A DNA stretch of 60,481 nucleotides from an uncultured bacterium. Its GTDB lineage: Bacteria > Bacillota > Clostridia > Oscillospirales > Acutalibacteraceae. Position numbers and translations under genes: made by a program. Position 1 is the stretch's first letter; each line of letters begins with the position of its first letter. Positions 16,200 through 23,874 of the stretch are shown in pieces. Below the pieces are notes generated by a model that saw nothing but the letters and a program-made list of their open reading frames with translations, was not told the DNA's origin and made no database searches. The stretch covers positions 1-60,481 of the forward strand of contig CAJMOH010000013.1 of NCBI GenBank assembly GCA_905215055.1, read 5' to 3'.

Positions 16200-17252
16200 A
16201 TGGATGTATCATTTTCGTACTTTGTCAACGCAATGTCCTCAAGCCCCGTGCTGCTGATCTCGGTGCTGCTGACAATGGGTGTGATCTTCGTCAACGGCTG
16301 GACGGACGCGCCTAACGCCATCGCCACCTGTATCACCACCCGGTGCATGCGGCCCCGCCCCGCCATCCTTTTAAGTGCGGTGTTCAACTTTTTGGGCGTG
16401 CTGGTGATGACCCACATCAACGCTTCGGTGGCCTCCACCATCAGCAACATGGTGGACTTTGGCGGCGACACCCACGAGGCGCTCATCGCCCTGTGCGCGG
16501 CGCTGTTCTCCATTGTGGTGTACAGTGTGGTGGCCTCTATGTTCGGCATTCCCACCAGCGAAAGCCACAGCCTGATCGCCGGCCTTTCCGGCGCCGCCAT
16601 TGCCATTCAAAACGGCGTGGGCGGCATTAACATGTCCGAGTGGGTAAAGGTGCTTTACGGCCTGGTGGCCAGCCTTGCCCTGGGCTTTTGCATCGGCTGG
16701 ATTGTGTGCAAGGCCCTGACCATTATCTGCGGCCGCATGGACCGCCGGCGCACCAACAGGTTTTTCACCGGCGCGGAGATTTTCGGCGCCGCGGCCATGA
16801 GCTTTATGCACGGCGCTCAGGATGGCCAGAAGTTTATCGGCGTGCTGTTTTTGGGCGTGGCCTTCTCCAACGGCATGAGCAGCGTGGAGGGCGTTCTTAT
16901 TCCCGTGTGGCTGATGCTGCTGTGCAGCGCCGTGATGGGCATTGGCACCAGCGTGGGCGGTGAGAAAATCATCAAGGCTGTGGGCATGGATATGGTAAAG
17001 CTGGAGAAATACCAGGGCTTTTCCGCCGATCTGTCCGCGGCGCTGTGCCTGCTGCTTTCCAGCGTGTTTGGCATCCCGGTGTCCACCACCCACACCAAGA
17101 CCAGCGCCATTATGGGCGTGGGAGCCGTCAAGCGGTTGTCCGCCATCAATTTTGGCGTGGTGAAGGACATGGTGCTCACTTGGGTGTTCACTTTCCCCGG
17201 CTGTGGGCTCATCAGCTTTGTAATGGCAAAATTGTTTATGGTGCTGTTCTGA
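16200..17252 (+). CDS. pit: PIT-family inorganic phosphate transporter
   Basis: A 350-residue membrane protein of the PiT family (low-affinity phosphate uptake driven by H+ or Na+). The two inverted halves both carry the family signature: GWTDAPNAIATCITTRCM near the N-terminus and SFMHGAQDGQKFIGV in the middle; GIPTSESHSLIAGLSGAAIA and GIPVSTTHTKTSAIMGVGA are the matching pair of re-entrant loops. About ten transmembrane helices are evident. The ATG at 16200 begins just before the first helix; a longer frame from 16119 would add a non-hydrophobic stretch not seen in the family. It is followed by a DUF47 gene 46 nt later, the usual pairing, and preceded by the TTTACA array. Confidence 0.92.
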   Translation: MDVSFSYFVNAMSSSPVLLISVLLTMGVIFVNGWTDAPNAIATCITTRCMRPRPAILLSAVFNFLGVLVMTHINASVASTISNMVDFGGDTHEALIALCAALFSIVVYSVVASMFGIPTSESHSLIAGLSGAAIAIQNGVGGINMSEWVKVLYGLVASLALGFCIGWIVCKALTIICGRMDRRRTNRFFTGAEIFGAAAMSFMHGAQDGQKFIGVLFLGVAFSNGMSSVEGVLIPVWLMLLCSAVMGIGTSVGGEKIIKAVGMDMVKLEKYQGFSADLSAALCLLLSSVFGIPVSTTHTKTSAIMGVGAVKRLSAINFGVVKDMVLTWVFTFPGCGLISFVMAKLFMVLF

Positions 17253-17298
17253 GCGGAATTCCCTCAGCCCAGCCCGCAACAGCAAAAGGAGCAGAATT

Positions 17299-17922
17299 AT
17301 GGCGAAAAAACAAGACAGCTTTTACTACGAGAATTTCAGCCAGTGTGTGGCCTGCGCGTGTCAGGCGGCCCACTATCTGGAGGACGCCCTGAAAAATTTC
17401 CAGCCGGAACGCCTGCACGCCATGCTGGACGAGCTGCACCAGGTGGAGCACGCTGCCGACGAGAAAAAGCACGAGCTTTCCAACGTGCTGGCCCGGGCCT
17501 TTATCACCCCTATCGAGCGGGAGGACATTATCCTTCTCAGCCAGAGCATTGACGAGGTTACGGACAAGATTGAGGATGTGATGCTGCGGTTTTACTGCAA
17601 CAACATTCAGGCGGTCCGGCCCGACGCTATTGAGCTGGGCGCGGTGCTGGTGAGCTGCTGCGAGGAGCTGCGCCTGCTGCTGGAGGAATTCCCGGATTTC
17701 CGCCGTTCCAAAAAGCTGCGGGAGTACATCATTCACATCAACACCCTCGAGGAGCAGGCCGACAAGCTGTTTATCGACAACATGCGGCGGCTGCACACCT
17801 CCACCACAGATCCGCTGGAGATCATCAGCTGGCGGGAGATTTACATCTACATGGAAAAATGCGCCGATGCCTGTGAGCATGTGGCCGACGCCGTGGAAAG
17901 CGTCATTATGAAGAATACTTGA
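17299..17922 (+). CDS. DUF47 family PhoU-like partner of the phosphate transporter
   Basis: A 207-residue all-helical protein of the DUF47/TIGR00153 family, distantly related to PhoU. It has two repeats of a three-helix bundle with acidic motifs: HQVEHAADEKKHE and LEEQADKLFIDNMRRLH, and the closing EKCADACEHVADAVESVIMK that coordinates metal clusters in PhoU-like proteins. DUF47 genes sit beside pit genes in many bacteria and archaea and are thought to control transport activity. Here the gene follows pit by 46 nt behind AAAAGGAG and ends at a strong terminator, so the two form an operon presumably under the TTTACA array. Confidence 0.92.
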   Translation: MAKKQDSFYYENFSQCVACACQAAHYLEDALKNFQPERLHAMLDELHQVEHAADEKKHELSNVLARAFITPIEREDIILLSQSIDEVTDKIEDVMLRFYCNNIQAVRPDAIELGAVLVSCCEELRLLLEEFPDFRRSKKLREYIIHINTLEEQADKLFIDNMRRLHTSTTDPLEIISWREIYIYMEKCADACEHVADAVESVIMKNT

Positions 17923-17933
17923 GTTGGTTTCGG

Positions 17934-17960
17934 CCGGGGCCTTGCCGCCCCGGTTTTTTT
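17934..17960 (+). terminator. Terminator of the pit-DUF47 operon
   Basis: CCGGGGC (17934-17940) pairs with GCCCCGG (17947-17953), then seven T residues. Confidence 0.9.
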
Positions 17961-18101
17961 GTTTGGGGGCTGTTGCCTTGGGGAAGCTTTTGTGGGAGAG
18001 GAATAGGATTTTCCCTTCCCCCCTCTCCCAAACCGTGCTATAATAAGCCTGCGTTATTTTTTGGAAAGAAAAGAGGCGGCGGAAAAAGGGAGGTGTTTTT
18101 C

Positions 18102-18644
18102 ATGCCTGTGGACATGAAGAGCGTGATTGCGGAGAGCCTGATGAAGCTGAGCCAGCGCAACGGCTTGGACAAGGTGACGGTAAAGGCGCTGATCGAGGAA
18201 TGCCACATTTCCAGGCAGACCTTTTACTATCACTTTCAGGACATGATGGACGTGCTGGAGTATATCATCCGGCAGGTGACGCGGCAGCTGGAGGAGGAAA
18301 GCCTTCGGGCGGAAACACCTCGGGAGGCTTTGAAGGTGTTCGTCGCCTTTTCGGTGGAGAGGTTTCCCATGCTTCGCAGTCTGCTGGACTCCCAGCGCCG
18401 GACTCGGGTGGAGCAGCTGATGCTGGAGGCGGTGATGGGCTATCTGAGCACTCTGGCCCAGGAGGGTCCCCAGGATCTTCCCATAAGCATGGGAGACCGG
18501 GAGGTGCTTTTGCGCTACAATGCCTGGGGGCTGGTGGGCGTGCTGCTGGAATATGCCGGCAAGCCGGATTTGGATCAGGACAGGCTGGCCTCTCAGCTGG
18601 AGCGGATTGTCTCTGGGGAGATTGCTGGCTGGCGGGAAAACTGA
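18102..18644 (+). CDS. TetR/AcrR-family transcriptional regulator
   Basis: A 180-residue regulator. The N-terminal helix-turn-helix is KVTVKALIEECHISRQTFYYHFQDMMDVLEYII (about 27-60), the FYYHF core being the TetR hallmark. The remaining helices form a ligand-binding domain; the YNAWGLVGVLLEYAG segment resembles the DhaS-like C-terminal type. The ATG at 18102 follows GGGAGG by eight nucleotides, and a TATAAT at 18039-18044 without a clear -35 is the likely promoter. It has its own terminator. The closest downstream target is the ftsH operon, whose upstream region has a symmetric palindrome, but whether this protein binds it is inference only. Confidence 0.88.
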   Translation: MPVDMKSVIAESLMKLSQRNGLDKVTVKALIEECHISRQTFYYHFQDMMDVLEYIIRQVTRQLEEESLRAETPREALKVFVAFSVERFPMLRSLLDSQRRTRVEQLMLEAVMGYLSTLAQEGPQDLPISMGDREVLLRYNAWGLVGVLLEYAGKPDLDQDRLASQLERIVSGEIAGWREN

Positions 18645-18660
18645 AGCGGTTTTTTGGAAG

Positions 18661-18684
18661 GCGGGCGTTTTGCCCGCTTTTTTT
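18661..18684 (+). terminator. Terminator after the TetR regulator
   Basis: GCGGGC (18661-18666), loop GTTTT, GCCCGC (18672-18677), then seven T residues. Confidence 0.9.
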
Positions 18685-18689
18685 ATTGC

Positions 18690-18750
18690 CGCCCGCCTTA
18701 CAAAACCGGAAAAGTGTCAGCCTTTTTGACAGCTTTGCCCTTTTGTAAGG
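18690..18750 (+). promoter_or_regulatory. Symmetric nested palindrome upstream of the ftsH operon
   Basis: The outer arms are CCTTACAAAA (18696-18705) and TTTTGTAAGG (18741-18750). The inner arms are TGTCA (18715-18719) and TGACA (18727-18731). Spacing is perfectly symmetric: 9 bp between outer and inner arms on each side and 7 bp at the centre. The first arm is part of a 16-bp sequence, CGCCCGCCTTACAAAA (18690-18705), repeated at 32628-32643 ahead of the BceAB-type transporter. TTGACA (18726-18731) inside it could be a -35 box, but no -10 sits at 17 bp. Confidence 0.6.
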
Positions 18751-18829
18751 ACATAATACAAGCATTGCGAGTGGCGCGAAGGCGCCGGGTTTGCTATAAC
18801 TAAGGTATAGAAAGGAGGTCCTTTGCCAT

Positions 18830-19282
18830 ATGAGCGGAATCAGCGAGGATCTTTTTGCCATGAAGCTGTATGAGATGGAGCAGCAATATGGAAAGCTGCA
18901 GGGCAGGCTGCGTGTCTGCTGCCGGGAGCGCCGGGAGGAGCTTCAAGAGGAGCTGAAAAAAGCCAAGGCGGAGTATGAGGTCAATGCCCTGCTTCTTAGG
19001 AAGAGCGTGGAGGGCAGCCGTTCTCCAGCGGTGAAAAAGCTGGCCCAGGCCCAGTGGAGCTATCTGGACACCATGGCCCGGCTGCTGGAGGACCAGTCTG
19101 TAAGCCAGCTTTGCCTGGAGGAAGGCACTCCCGAGGAGGACCGGGCAGAGGCTGCCGCCCTTTACGCGGAGTATGCCATGGATTTTGCCACCCAGTCCGC
19201 GCAATACGCCATGCTGGCCGCCATGGCCGCCATGGAATTACAGCTGAACGCGGAAGAAAAGAAGGAGGAACAAACGCCATGA
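18830..19282 (+). CDS. Unknown helical protein, first gene of the ftsH operon
   Basis: A 150-residue protein I do not recognise. It is rich in Glu, Lys, Leu and Ala, with a predicted coiled coil at about 30-60 (RREELQEELKKAKAEYEVNALLLRK) and a Met/Ala-rich amphipathic helix near the end (YAMLAAMAAMELQL). No signal peptide or membrane span is evident. The start at 18830 follows AGAAAGGAGG. Its stop overlaps the next gene by 4 nt (ATGA), and that gene overlaps ftsH by 11 nt, so the three are almost certainly translated together. A role as an FtsH adaptor or substrate-delivery protein is inference from context alone. Confidence 0.75.
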   Translation: MSGISEDLFAMKLYEMEQQYGKLQGRLRVCCRERREELQEELKKAKAEYEVNALLLRKSVEGSRSPAVKKLAQAQWSYLDTMARLLEDQSVSQLCLEEGTPEEDRAEAAALYAEYAMDFATQSAQYAMLAAMAAMELQLNAEEKKEEQTP

Positions 19283-19527
19283 AGGAAACAAGAAAATGGA
19301 TAGCCGCCCTGCTGGCGGGCGCGGCCGCTGTGAGCGCCGCTGCCGCCGGGCTGGCCTTTTGGAGCCGGAAAAAGCACAAGGCTCTAAAGCTGGGCAAACC
19401 GGAATCCCAACCCCCGGAAGAACAGACTGGGAAATCTTCCGGCGAAGAGGCGCCTGCGGGAGCGGCGCCCAAGCCCGCAGCGGGAGCCAAAACCAAAGAA
19501 GCAGAGGAGGCCAGCCATGATGAATGA
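19279..19527 (+). CDS. Small single-pass membrane protein, second gene of the ftsH operon
   Basis: An 82-residue protein with one hydrophobic helix (about 8-26, WIAALLAGAAAVSAAAAGLAF) followed by WSRKKHK, so the tail is probably cytoplasmic. Residues 35-82 are disordered-looking, rich in Pro, Glu, Ala, Lys and Gly. The ATG at 19279 overlaps the preceding stop, with GAAGGAGG upstream. It could tether the preceding helical protein or FtsH at the membrane; no family assignment is possible. An alternative reading as a signal-peptide protein is less likely because no cleavage site is evident and basic residues follow the helix. Confidence 0.7.
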   Translation: MKETRKWIAALLAGAAAVSAAAAGLAFWSRKKHKALKLGKPESQPPEEQTGKSSGEEAPAGAAPKPAAGAKTKEAEEASHDE

Positions 19528-21334
19528 GGTAAAACGTCCGAAAAAACCGTTGATCTTTTATTATGTCATTGTCATGGTTGTGCTGCTGCTGATCAATTTG
19601 CTCACTGTGCCGTGGCTGGCTCAGCGGCGGGTGCAGGAGGTGGACTACGGTACCTTTGTGCAGATGGCCGAGGACCAGAACCTGGGTCTGGTGGAGGTGC
19701 AGGAGACAGAAAATCAGATTCTTTTCACCAACAAGGACGAAACCGCCATCTATAAAACCGGCATGATCCCGGACCCGGACCTGGCCCAAACCCTGAAGGA
19801 CTCCGGAGCCCAGTATTCCGGGGAGATCATCCAGCAGGCCAACCCTATTATCAGCTTTTTGCTGAGCTGGGTGCTGCCCATTGCCATTTTCATTGTTCTG
19901 GGCCAGTGGATGTCCAAGAAGCTGATGGAACGGGCCGGCGGTCCCAATGCCATGAGCTTTGGCAAATCCAACGCCAAGGTGTATGTCAAGTCCTCCGAGG
20001 GCATCAAGTTCTCCGATGTGGCCGGGGAGGACGAGGCCAAAGAGACTCTCTCGGAAATCGTGGACTATCTCCACAACCCCAACAAGTATAAAGAGGTGGG
20101 GGCTTCCATGCCCAAGGGCGTACTGCTGGTAGGCCCTCCCGGCACCGGCAAAACCATGCTGGCCAAGGCGGTGGCAGGCGAATCCAACGTCCCCTTCTTC
20201 TCCATGTCCGGCTCGGAATTTGTGGAGATGTTCGTGGGCATGGGCGCCGCCAAGGTGCGGGACCTGTTCAAGCAGGCCAAGGAGAAGGCCCCCTGCATTG
20301 TGTTTATCGATGAGATCGACGCCATCGGCAAAAAGCGGGAGGGGAATATCTCCGGCAACGACGAGCGGGAGCAGACCCTGAACCAGCTGCTCACCGAGAT
20401 GGACGGCTTTGAGGAAAACAGCGGCGTCATCATTCTGGCGGCCACCAACCGGCCCGAATCCCTGGACCCCGCTTTGACCCGCCCCGGCCGCTTTGACCGC
20501 CGGGTTCCCGTGGAGCTGCCCGACCTGAAGGGCCGGGAGGACATTTTGAAGGTCCACGCCAAAAAGGTGAAGATTGCCGGGGACGTGGACTTTGAAAAGG
20601 TGGCTCGCATGGCCTCCGGCGCGTCCGGCGCGGAGCTGGCCAACATCGTCAACGAGGCTGCCCTGCGGGCTGTGCGGGCCGGGCGGAAGTCCGTGACCCA
20701 GGCCGACCTGGAGGAGAGCATTGAGGTGGTCATCGCCGGCTACCAGAAGAAGAACGCCATCCTCACCGACAAGGAAAAGCTGATTGTCTCCTATCACGAG
20801 ACGGGCCACGCCTTGGTGGCGGCGCTGCAAATCCATTCGGCTCCGGTGCAGAAAATCACCATTGTACCCCGCACCAGCGGCGCGCTGGGCTACACCATGC
20901 AGGTGGACGAGGGCAACCACTACCTGATGAGCCAGGAGGAGCTGGAAAACAAGATTGCCACCCTCACCGGCGGACGTGCCGCGGAAGAGCTGATTTTCAA
21001 CTCCGCCTCCACTGGCGCTTCCAACGACATTGAGCAGGCCACCAAGCTGGCCCGGGCCATGATTACCCGTTACGGCATGAGCGACGACTTCGACATGGTG
21101 GCTCTGGAGACTGTGAACAACCAGTACCTGGGCGGCGACGCCAGCCTGACCTGCTCTGCGGAGACCCAGACAAAGATCGACCAGCAGGTGGTGGAACTGG
21201 TGAAGGCTCAGCACCAGAAGGCCATCAAGCTTTTACAGGACAACCGCCAGAAGCTGGATGAAATCGCCAAGTACCTGTACGAGAAGGAGACCATCACCGG
21301 CGACGAGTTTATGAGGCTGCTCAACGGTGAATGA
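19517..21334 (+). CDS. ftsH: ATP-dependent zinc metalloprotease FtsH
   Basis: A 605-residue membrane-anchored AAA protease that degrades misfolded membrane and regulatory proteins. Two transmembrane helices lie at about 13-35 and 111-130 with a small external domain between them. The AAA module has Walker A GPPGTGKT (near 206), Walker B CIVFIDEIDAIG and the second region of homology with RPGRFDRRV. The protease domain has the zinc motif HETGH near 425 and the third ligand in SNDIEQATKLARAM. Length is normal. It overlaps the preceding small gene by 11 nt and is the last gene before convergent metal-ATPase genes, so it is expressed from the region around the nested palindrome. Confidence 0.96.
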   Translation: MMNEVKRPKKPLIFYYVIVMVVLLLINLLTVPWLAQRRVQEVDYGTFVQMAEDQNLGLVEVQETENQILFTNKDETAIYKTGMIPDPDLAQTLKDSGAQYSGEIIQQANPIISFLLSWVLPIAIFIVLGQWMSKKLMERAGGPNAMSFGKSNAKVYVKSSEGIKFSDVAGEDEAKETLSEIVDYLHNPNKYKEVGASMPKGVLLVGPPGTGKTMLAKAVAGESNVPFFSMSGSEFVEMFVGMGAAKVRDLFKQAKEKAPCIVFIDEIDAIGKKREGNISGNDEREQTLNQLLTEMDGFEENSGVIILAATNRPESLDPALTRPGRFDRRVPVELPDLKGREDILKVHAKKVKIAGDVDFEKVARMASGASGAELANIVNEAALRAVRAGRKSVTQADLEESIEVVIAGYQKKNAILTDKEKLIVSYHETGHALVAALQIHSAPVQKITIVPRTSGALGYTMQVDEGNHYLMSQEELENKIATLTGGRAAEELIFNSASTGASNDIEQATKLARAMITRYGMSDDFDMVALETVNNQYLGGDASLTCSAETQTKIDQQVVELVKAQHQKAIKLLQDNRQKLDEIAKYLYEKETITGDEFMRLLNGE

Positions 21335-21351
21335 ACCTGGTACGCAAAGGA

Positions 21352-21385
21352 CGCCCCCGCGGCTGCGCGGGGGCGCCCTGCTGTT
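21352..21385. terminator. GC-rich hairpin between convergent ftsH and metal ATPase
   Basis: CGCCCCCGCG (21352-21361) pairs with CGCGGGGGCG (21366-21375), loop GCTG. The following T-runs are weak on both strands, so it is probably a shared barrier rather than a classical terminator. Confidence 0.55.
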
Positions 21386-21412
21386 TAAGAGAAGCCATGT
21401 CTGAAGGGGAGG

Positions 21413-23284
21413 TTAGGATTTTTTGCGCCACCGCAGCAGAAACGCGGAGTGGATAATGACAAACACCGATCCGGCGTTGTGGACCAAAGCGCCCACCACA
21501 GGATTTAAAATACCGGTCATGGCCAGGAGGATCGCCGCGAAATTCAGGGCCATAGAGAAGGTCAAATTGCACTTGATAACCACCATCATCCGCTTTGCCA
21601 GACGCAGCAGGTGGGGGAACTCCTGGATGTCGTCGCTGACCAGGGCGATGTCCGCGGCGTCCACGGCGATGTCGCTTCCAATGCCGCCCATCGCAATGCC
21701 CACCTGGGCTTTTTTCAGGGCGGGGGCGTCGTTGATGCCGTCGCCCAGCATACACACGGGCTGGCCCTGCTCCTGGCATCCGCCGATGTAGTCCAGTTTG
21801 TCCTGGGGCAGACAGCCCCATTTTACTTCCGTCAAGGACAGCTGCTTGGCAATGCTTTGAGCGGCCTCCTGCCGGTCCCCGGTGAGAAGCACGGGCTGCA
21901 CGCCGGCAGCTTTTACCTGGGCGATGGTTTGGGCCGCGTCGGGCCGAAGGGTGTCCGCCAGGGCCAAAAGGCCTGCCAAACGGCCCTCTACCGCCAGGTA
22001 AACCAGGGTGCAGCCCTGGGCCAGCGCCGCCTGGGCCACCTGTTCTCCCCGCTGGGTCAGGGAGACGCCTTCCTCTTCCAGCAGCTCCCGGTTGCCCGCT
22101 ATCACCTTGACGCCCTGCACCTGAGCCTTCACGCCCCTGCCCGGCAGCATTTGGAAGCTGTCCGGTTGGGGGGGCTGGGCGTGGAACTCCTCCTGATAGC
22201 ACCGGACAATGGCCTTTCCCAAGGGATGCTCGGACCGTGCCTCTCCGCCAGCGGCCCAGGCGTACAGCTGCTCCCGGGAGTAACCGCCGTCCAGAAGCTC
22301 CACCTGAGTCACCTGGGGCTTTCCATAGGTGAGGGTGCCGGTTTTGTCAAAAGCGGCCCGGGTCACCTGGGCCAGCCGCTCCAAGGCGTCTCCCTCCCGA
22401 ACCAGAAAGCCGTGGCGGGTGGCGTTGCCGATAGCTGCCATAATCGCCGTAGGGGTGGCCAGCACCAGGGCGCAGGGGCAGAACACCACCAGAATGGTCA
22501 CGGCCCGGATAATCTCGCCGGTGACGGTCCAGGTGACGGCGGCGCTTGCCAGGGCGATCACCACAATCCAGGTGGCCCACCGGTCGGCAAGGCCCACAAT
22601 TTTGGCTTTGCCCGCGTCGGCCGACTGGACCAGCCGGATCATCCGCTGGATGGAGCTGTCCTCGCCCACCTTGGCGGCCTCCATGTCAAAGGCGCCGAAC
22701 TGGTTTACCGTGCCGCTGGAGACAGCGTCCCCAGGCCCCATGTCCACAGGAAGGGATTCCCCTGTCATCACCGACTGGTCAATGGAGGTCTGACCGGACA
22801 GGATGGTTCCGTCCACGGGGATGGTCTCTCCCGGCAGCACCCGAAGCACGTCTCCCACCCGCACCTGCTCCGCGGGGAGAATGGCCTCTCTGCCGTCCCG
22901 GAGCACGCGGGCCGTGCGGGGGGTCAGCTTCACCAGCTTTTCTATACCGGCCCGGGCCTTCGCCACAGTCAGGTCCTCCAGCAACCCGCCCAGCTGCATG
23001 ATGAAGGCCACCTCGCCGGCGGCAAAATCCTCTCCGATGACGACCGAGGCAATCAGGGCGATGGATACCAGCACGTCGGCCTTGATGTCAAACTCCGTCA
23101 CCAGGCCGATAACGGCCTCGCAGATAATGGGTACGCCGCACAGTACAATGGCAACCCAGGCGGCGTCAAAGGGCAGGGGAAACCAATGAAAGATGCTGGC
23201 AAGCAGGGAGATGCCGGAAATTACCAGCAGGGCGACGTCCTTTTTCACACCGCCCCAGTCTAAAAAACGCTGGACAGCTTGCAT
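21413..23284 (-). CDS. Heavy-metal P1B-type ATPase
   Basis: A 623-residue metal efflux pump without the usual N-terminal HMA metal-binding domain. It has the membrane metal site CPC in VVFCPCALVLATP (near 269), the phosphorylation site DKTGTLTYG (near 311), and the hinge GDGINDAPAL. The last membrane segments read LNPVVGALVHNAGSVFVIIHSAFLL, which is neither the MxxSS of Cu+ pumps nor the D..G of Zn/Cd pumps, so the metal is uncertain. The CsoR-type sensor encoded just upstream has Cu(I)-type ligands. The gene has its own promoter whose spacer contains a CsoR-like operator, so it should be induced by the sensed metal or sulfur species. Confidence 0.9.
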   Translation of the reverse strand: MQAVQRFLDWGGVKKDVALLVISGISLLASIFHWFPLPFDAAWVAIVLCGVPIICEAVIGLVTEFDIKADVLVSIALIASVVIGEDFAAGEVAFIMQLGGLLEDLTVAKARAGIEKLVKLTPRTARVLRDGREAILPAEQVRVGDVLRVLPGETIPVDGTILSGQTSIDQSVMTGESLPVDMGPGDAVSSGTVNQFGAFDMEAAKVGEDSSIQRMIRLVQSADAGKAKIVGLADRWATWIVVIALASAAVTWTVTGEIIRAVTILVVFCPCALVLATPTAIMAAIGNATRHGFLVREGDALERLAQVTRAAFDKTGTLTYGKPQVTQVELLDGGYSREQLYAWAAGGEARSEHPLGKAIVRCYQEEFHAQPPQPDSFQMLPGRGVKAQVQGVKVIAGNRELLEEEGVSLTQRGEQVAQAALAQGCTLVYLAVEGRLAGLLALADTLRPDAAQTIAQVKAAGVQPVLLTGDRQEAAQSIAKQLSLTEVKWGCLPQDKLDYIGGCQEQGQPVCMLGDGINDAPALKKAQVGIAMGGIGSDIAVDAADIALVSDDIQEFPHLLRLAKRMMVVIKCNLTFSMALNFAAILLAMTGILNPVVGALVHNAGSVFVIIHSAFLLRWRKKS

Positions 23285-23330
23285 GGGAAAACGCTCCTTT
23301 TCTTGAAGGATAGTTGTAACTACCTAACAG

Positions 23331-23359
23331 TATATACCCATAGGGGTATGGGTTGTCAA
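23331..23359 (-). promoter_or_regulatory. CsoR-type operator inside the ATPase promoter
   Basis: On the minus strand TTGACA (23354-23359), 17 bp, TATATA (23331-23336). The spacer and -10 are occupied by ATACCC-ATA-GGGGTAT (plus strand, 23334-23349), the pseudo-palindrome typical of CsoR-family operators. Binding would block RNA polymerase directly. Confidence 0.8.
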
Positions 23360-23390
23360 GCGGGAAAAAGGAATTTTCTCCTTTTTCCGC

Positions 23391-23418
23391 AAAAAAAGCC
23401 GCGGGGATTCCCCGCGGC
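23391..23418 (-). terminator. Terminator after the CsoR-type gene
   Basis: A perfect 9-bp stem GCCGCGGGG/CCCCGCGGC (23398-23406, 23410-23418) with loop ATT, followed on the minus strand by seven T residues. It separates the sensor transcript from the ATPase promoter. Confidence 0.9.
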
Positions 23419-23459
23419 GTGTCTGACAGAAAAGGAAAGCTCCCTGTTTGCTGCCCTGT

Positions 23460-23735
23460 TCAATTCATGTTGGCAAAGCGCTCCACCGCCTTGGTGAAAT
23501 TCTGGATGGTCTGGTCCGCGTCTCCGTGCTCGATGCCGTCTCGGACACAGTGCTTGATGTGTCCCTCCAGCACCACCTGGCCCGCTTTGTGCAGGGCTGA
23601 CTTGGCCGCGTTGATCTGGGCCAGGATATCCTCGCAGGGTACGTCCTCATCGATCATCCGGTCGATGGCCTGCACCTGGCCAATGATCTTCTTCAGCCGC
23701 CGGTGCAGGTTTTCAGAATCCATACATTGCCGCAT
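23460..23735 (-). CDS. csoR: CsoR/FrmR-family metal-sensing repressor
   Basis: A 91-residue all-helical DUF156 repressor. Cys in DVPCEDIL and the HIKHC pair of His and Cys give the C-H-C ligand set of Cu(I)-sensing CsoR; a persulfide-sensing CstR would have Cys-Cys without the His. The ATG at 23735 follows AGGAGG by 8 nt; an upstream in-frame ATG at 23756 precedes that site and is rejected. It has its own promoter (TTGACA-17-AATAAT) and terminator, and the ATPase downstream carries a matching operator. The likely circuit is repression of the efflux pump until the metal binds. Confidence 0.88.
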   Translation of the reverse strand: MRQCMDSENLHRRLKKIIGQVQAIDRMIDEDVPCEDILAQINAAKSALHKAGQVVLEGHIKHCVRDGIEHGDADQTIQNFTKAVERFANMN

Positions 23736-23769
23736 AGCCGCGCCTCCTAAAAACAAATCGCTGTCTCCT

Positions 23770-23798
23770 ATTATTCAATAAAAGCCCCGGCTTGTCAA
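23770..23798 (-). promoter_or_regulatory. Promoter of the CsoR-type gene
   Basis: On the minus strand TTGACA (23793-23798), 17 bp, AATAAT (23770-23775). The spacer holds a small inverted repeat, AAGCC-GG-GGCTT, unlike the CsoR operator. Confidence 0.65.
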
Positions 23799-23812
23799 GG
23801 GAGGGATTTTGC

Positions 23813-23841
23813 TTGTATCCTGGAAAAAACTTTGCTATAAT
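23813..23841 (+). promoter_or_regulatory. Promoter of the MoxR operon
   Basis: TTGTAT (23813-23818), 17 bp, TATAAT (23836-23841), 33 bp ahead of the moxR start. Confidence 0.7.
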
Positions 23842-23874
23842 AAGCATAATTTCTATATAAGCGAGGAAAATCCT

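Noticed and set aside
18726..18759. TTGACA with TAATAC as the ftsH-operon promoter
   Set aside because: The spacer would be 22 bp, outside the normal range; the true start is left undecided.
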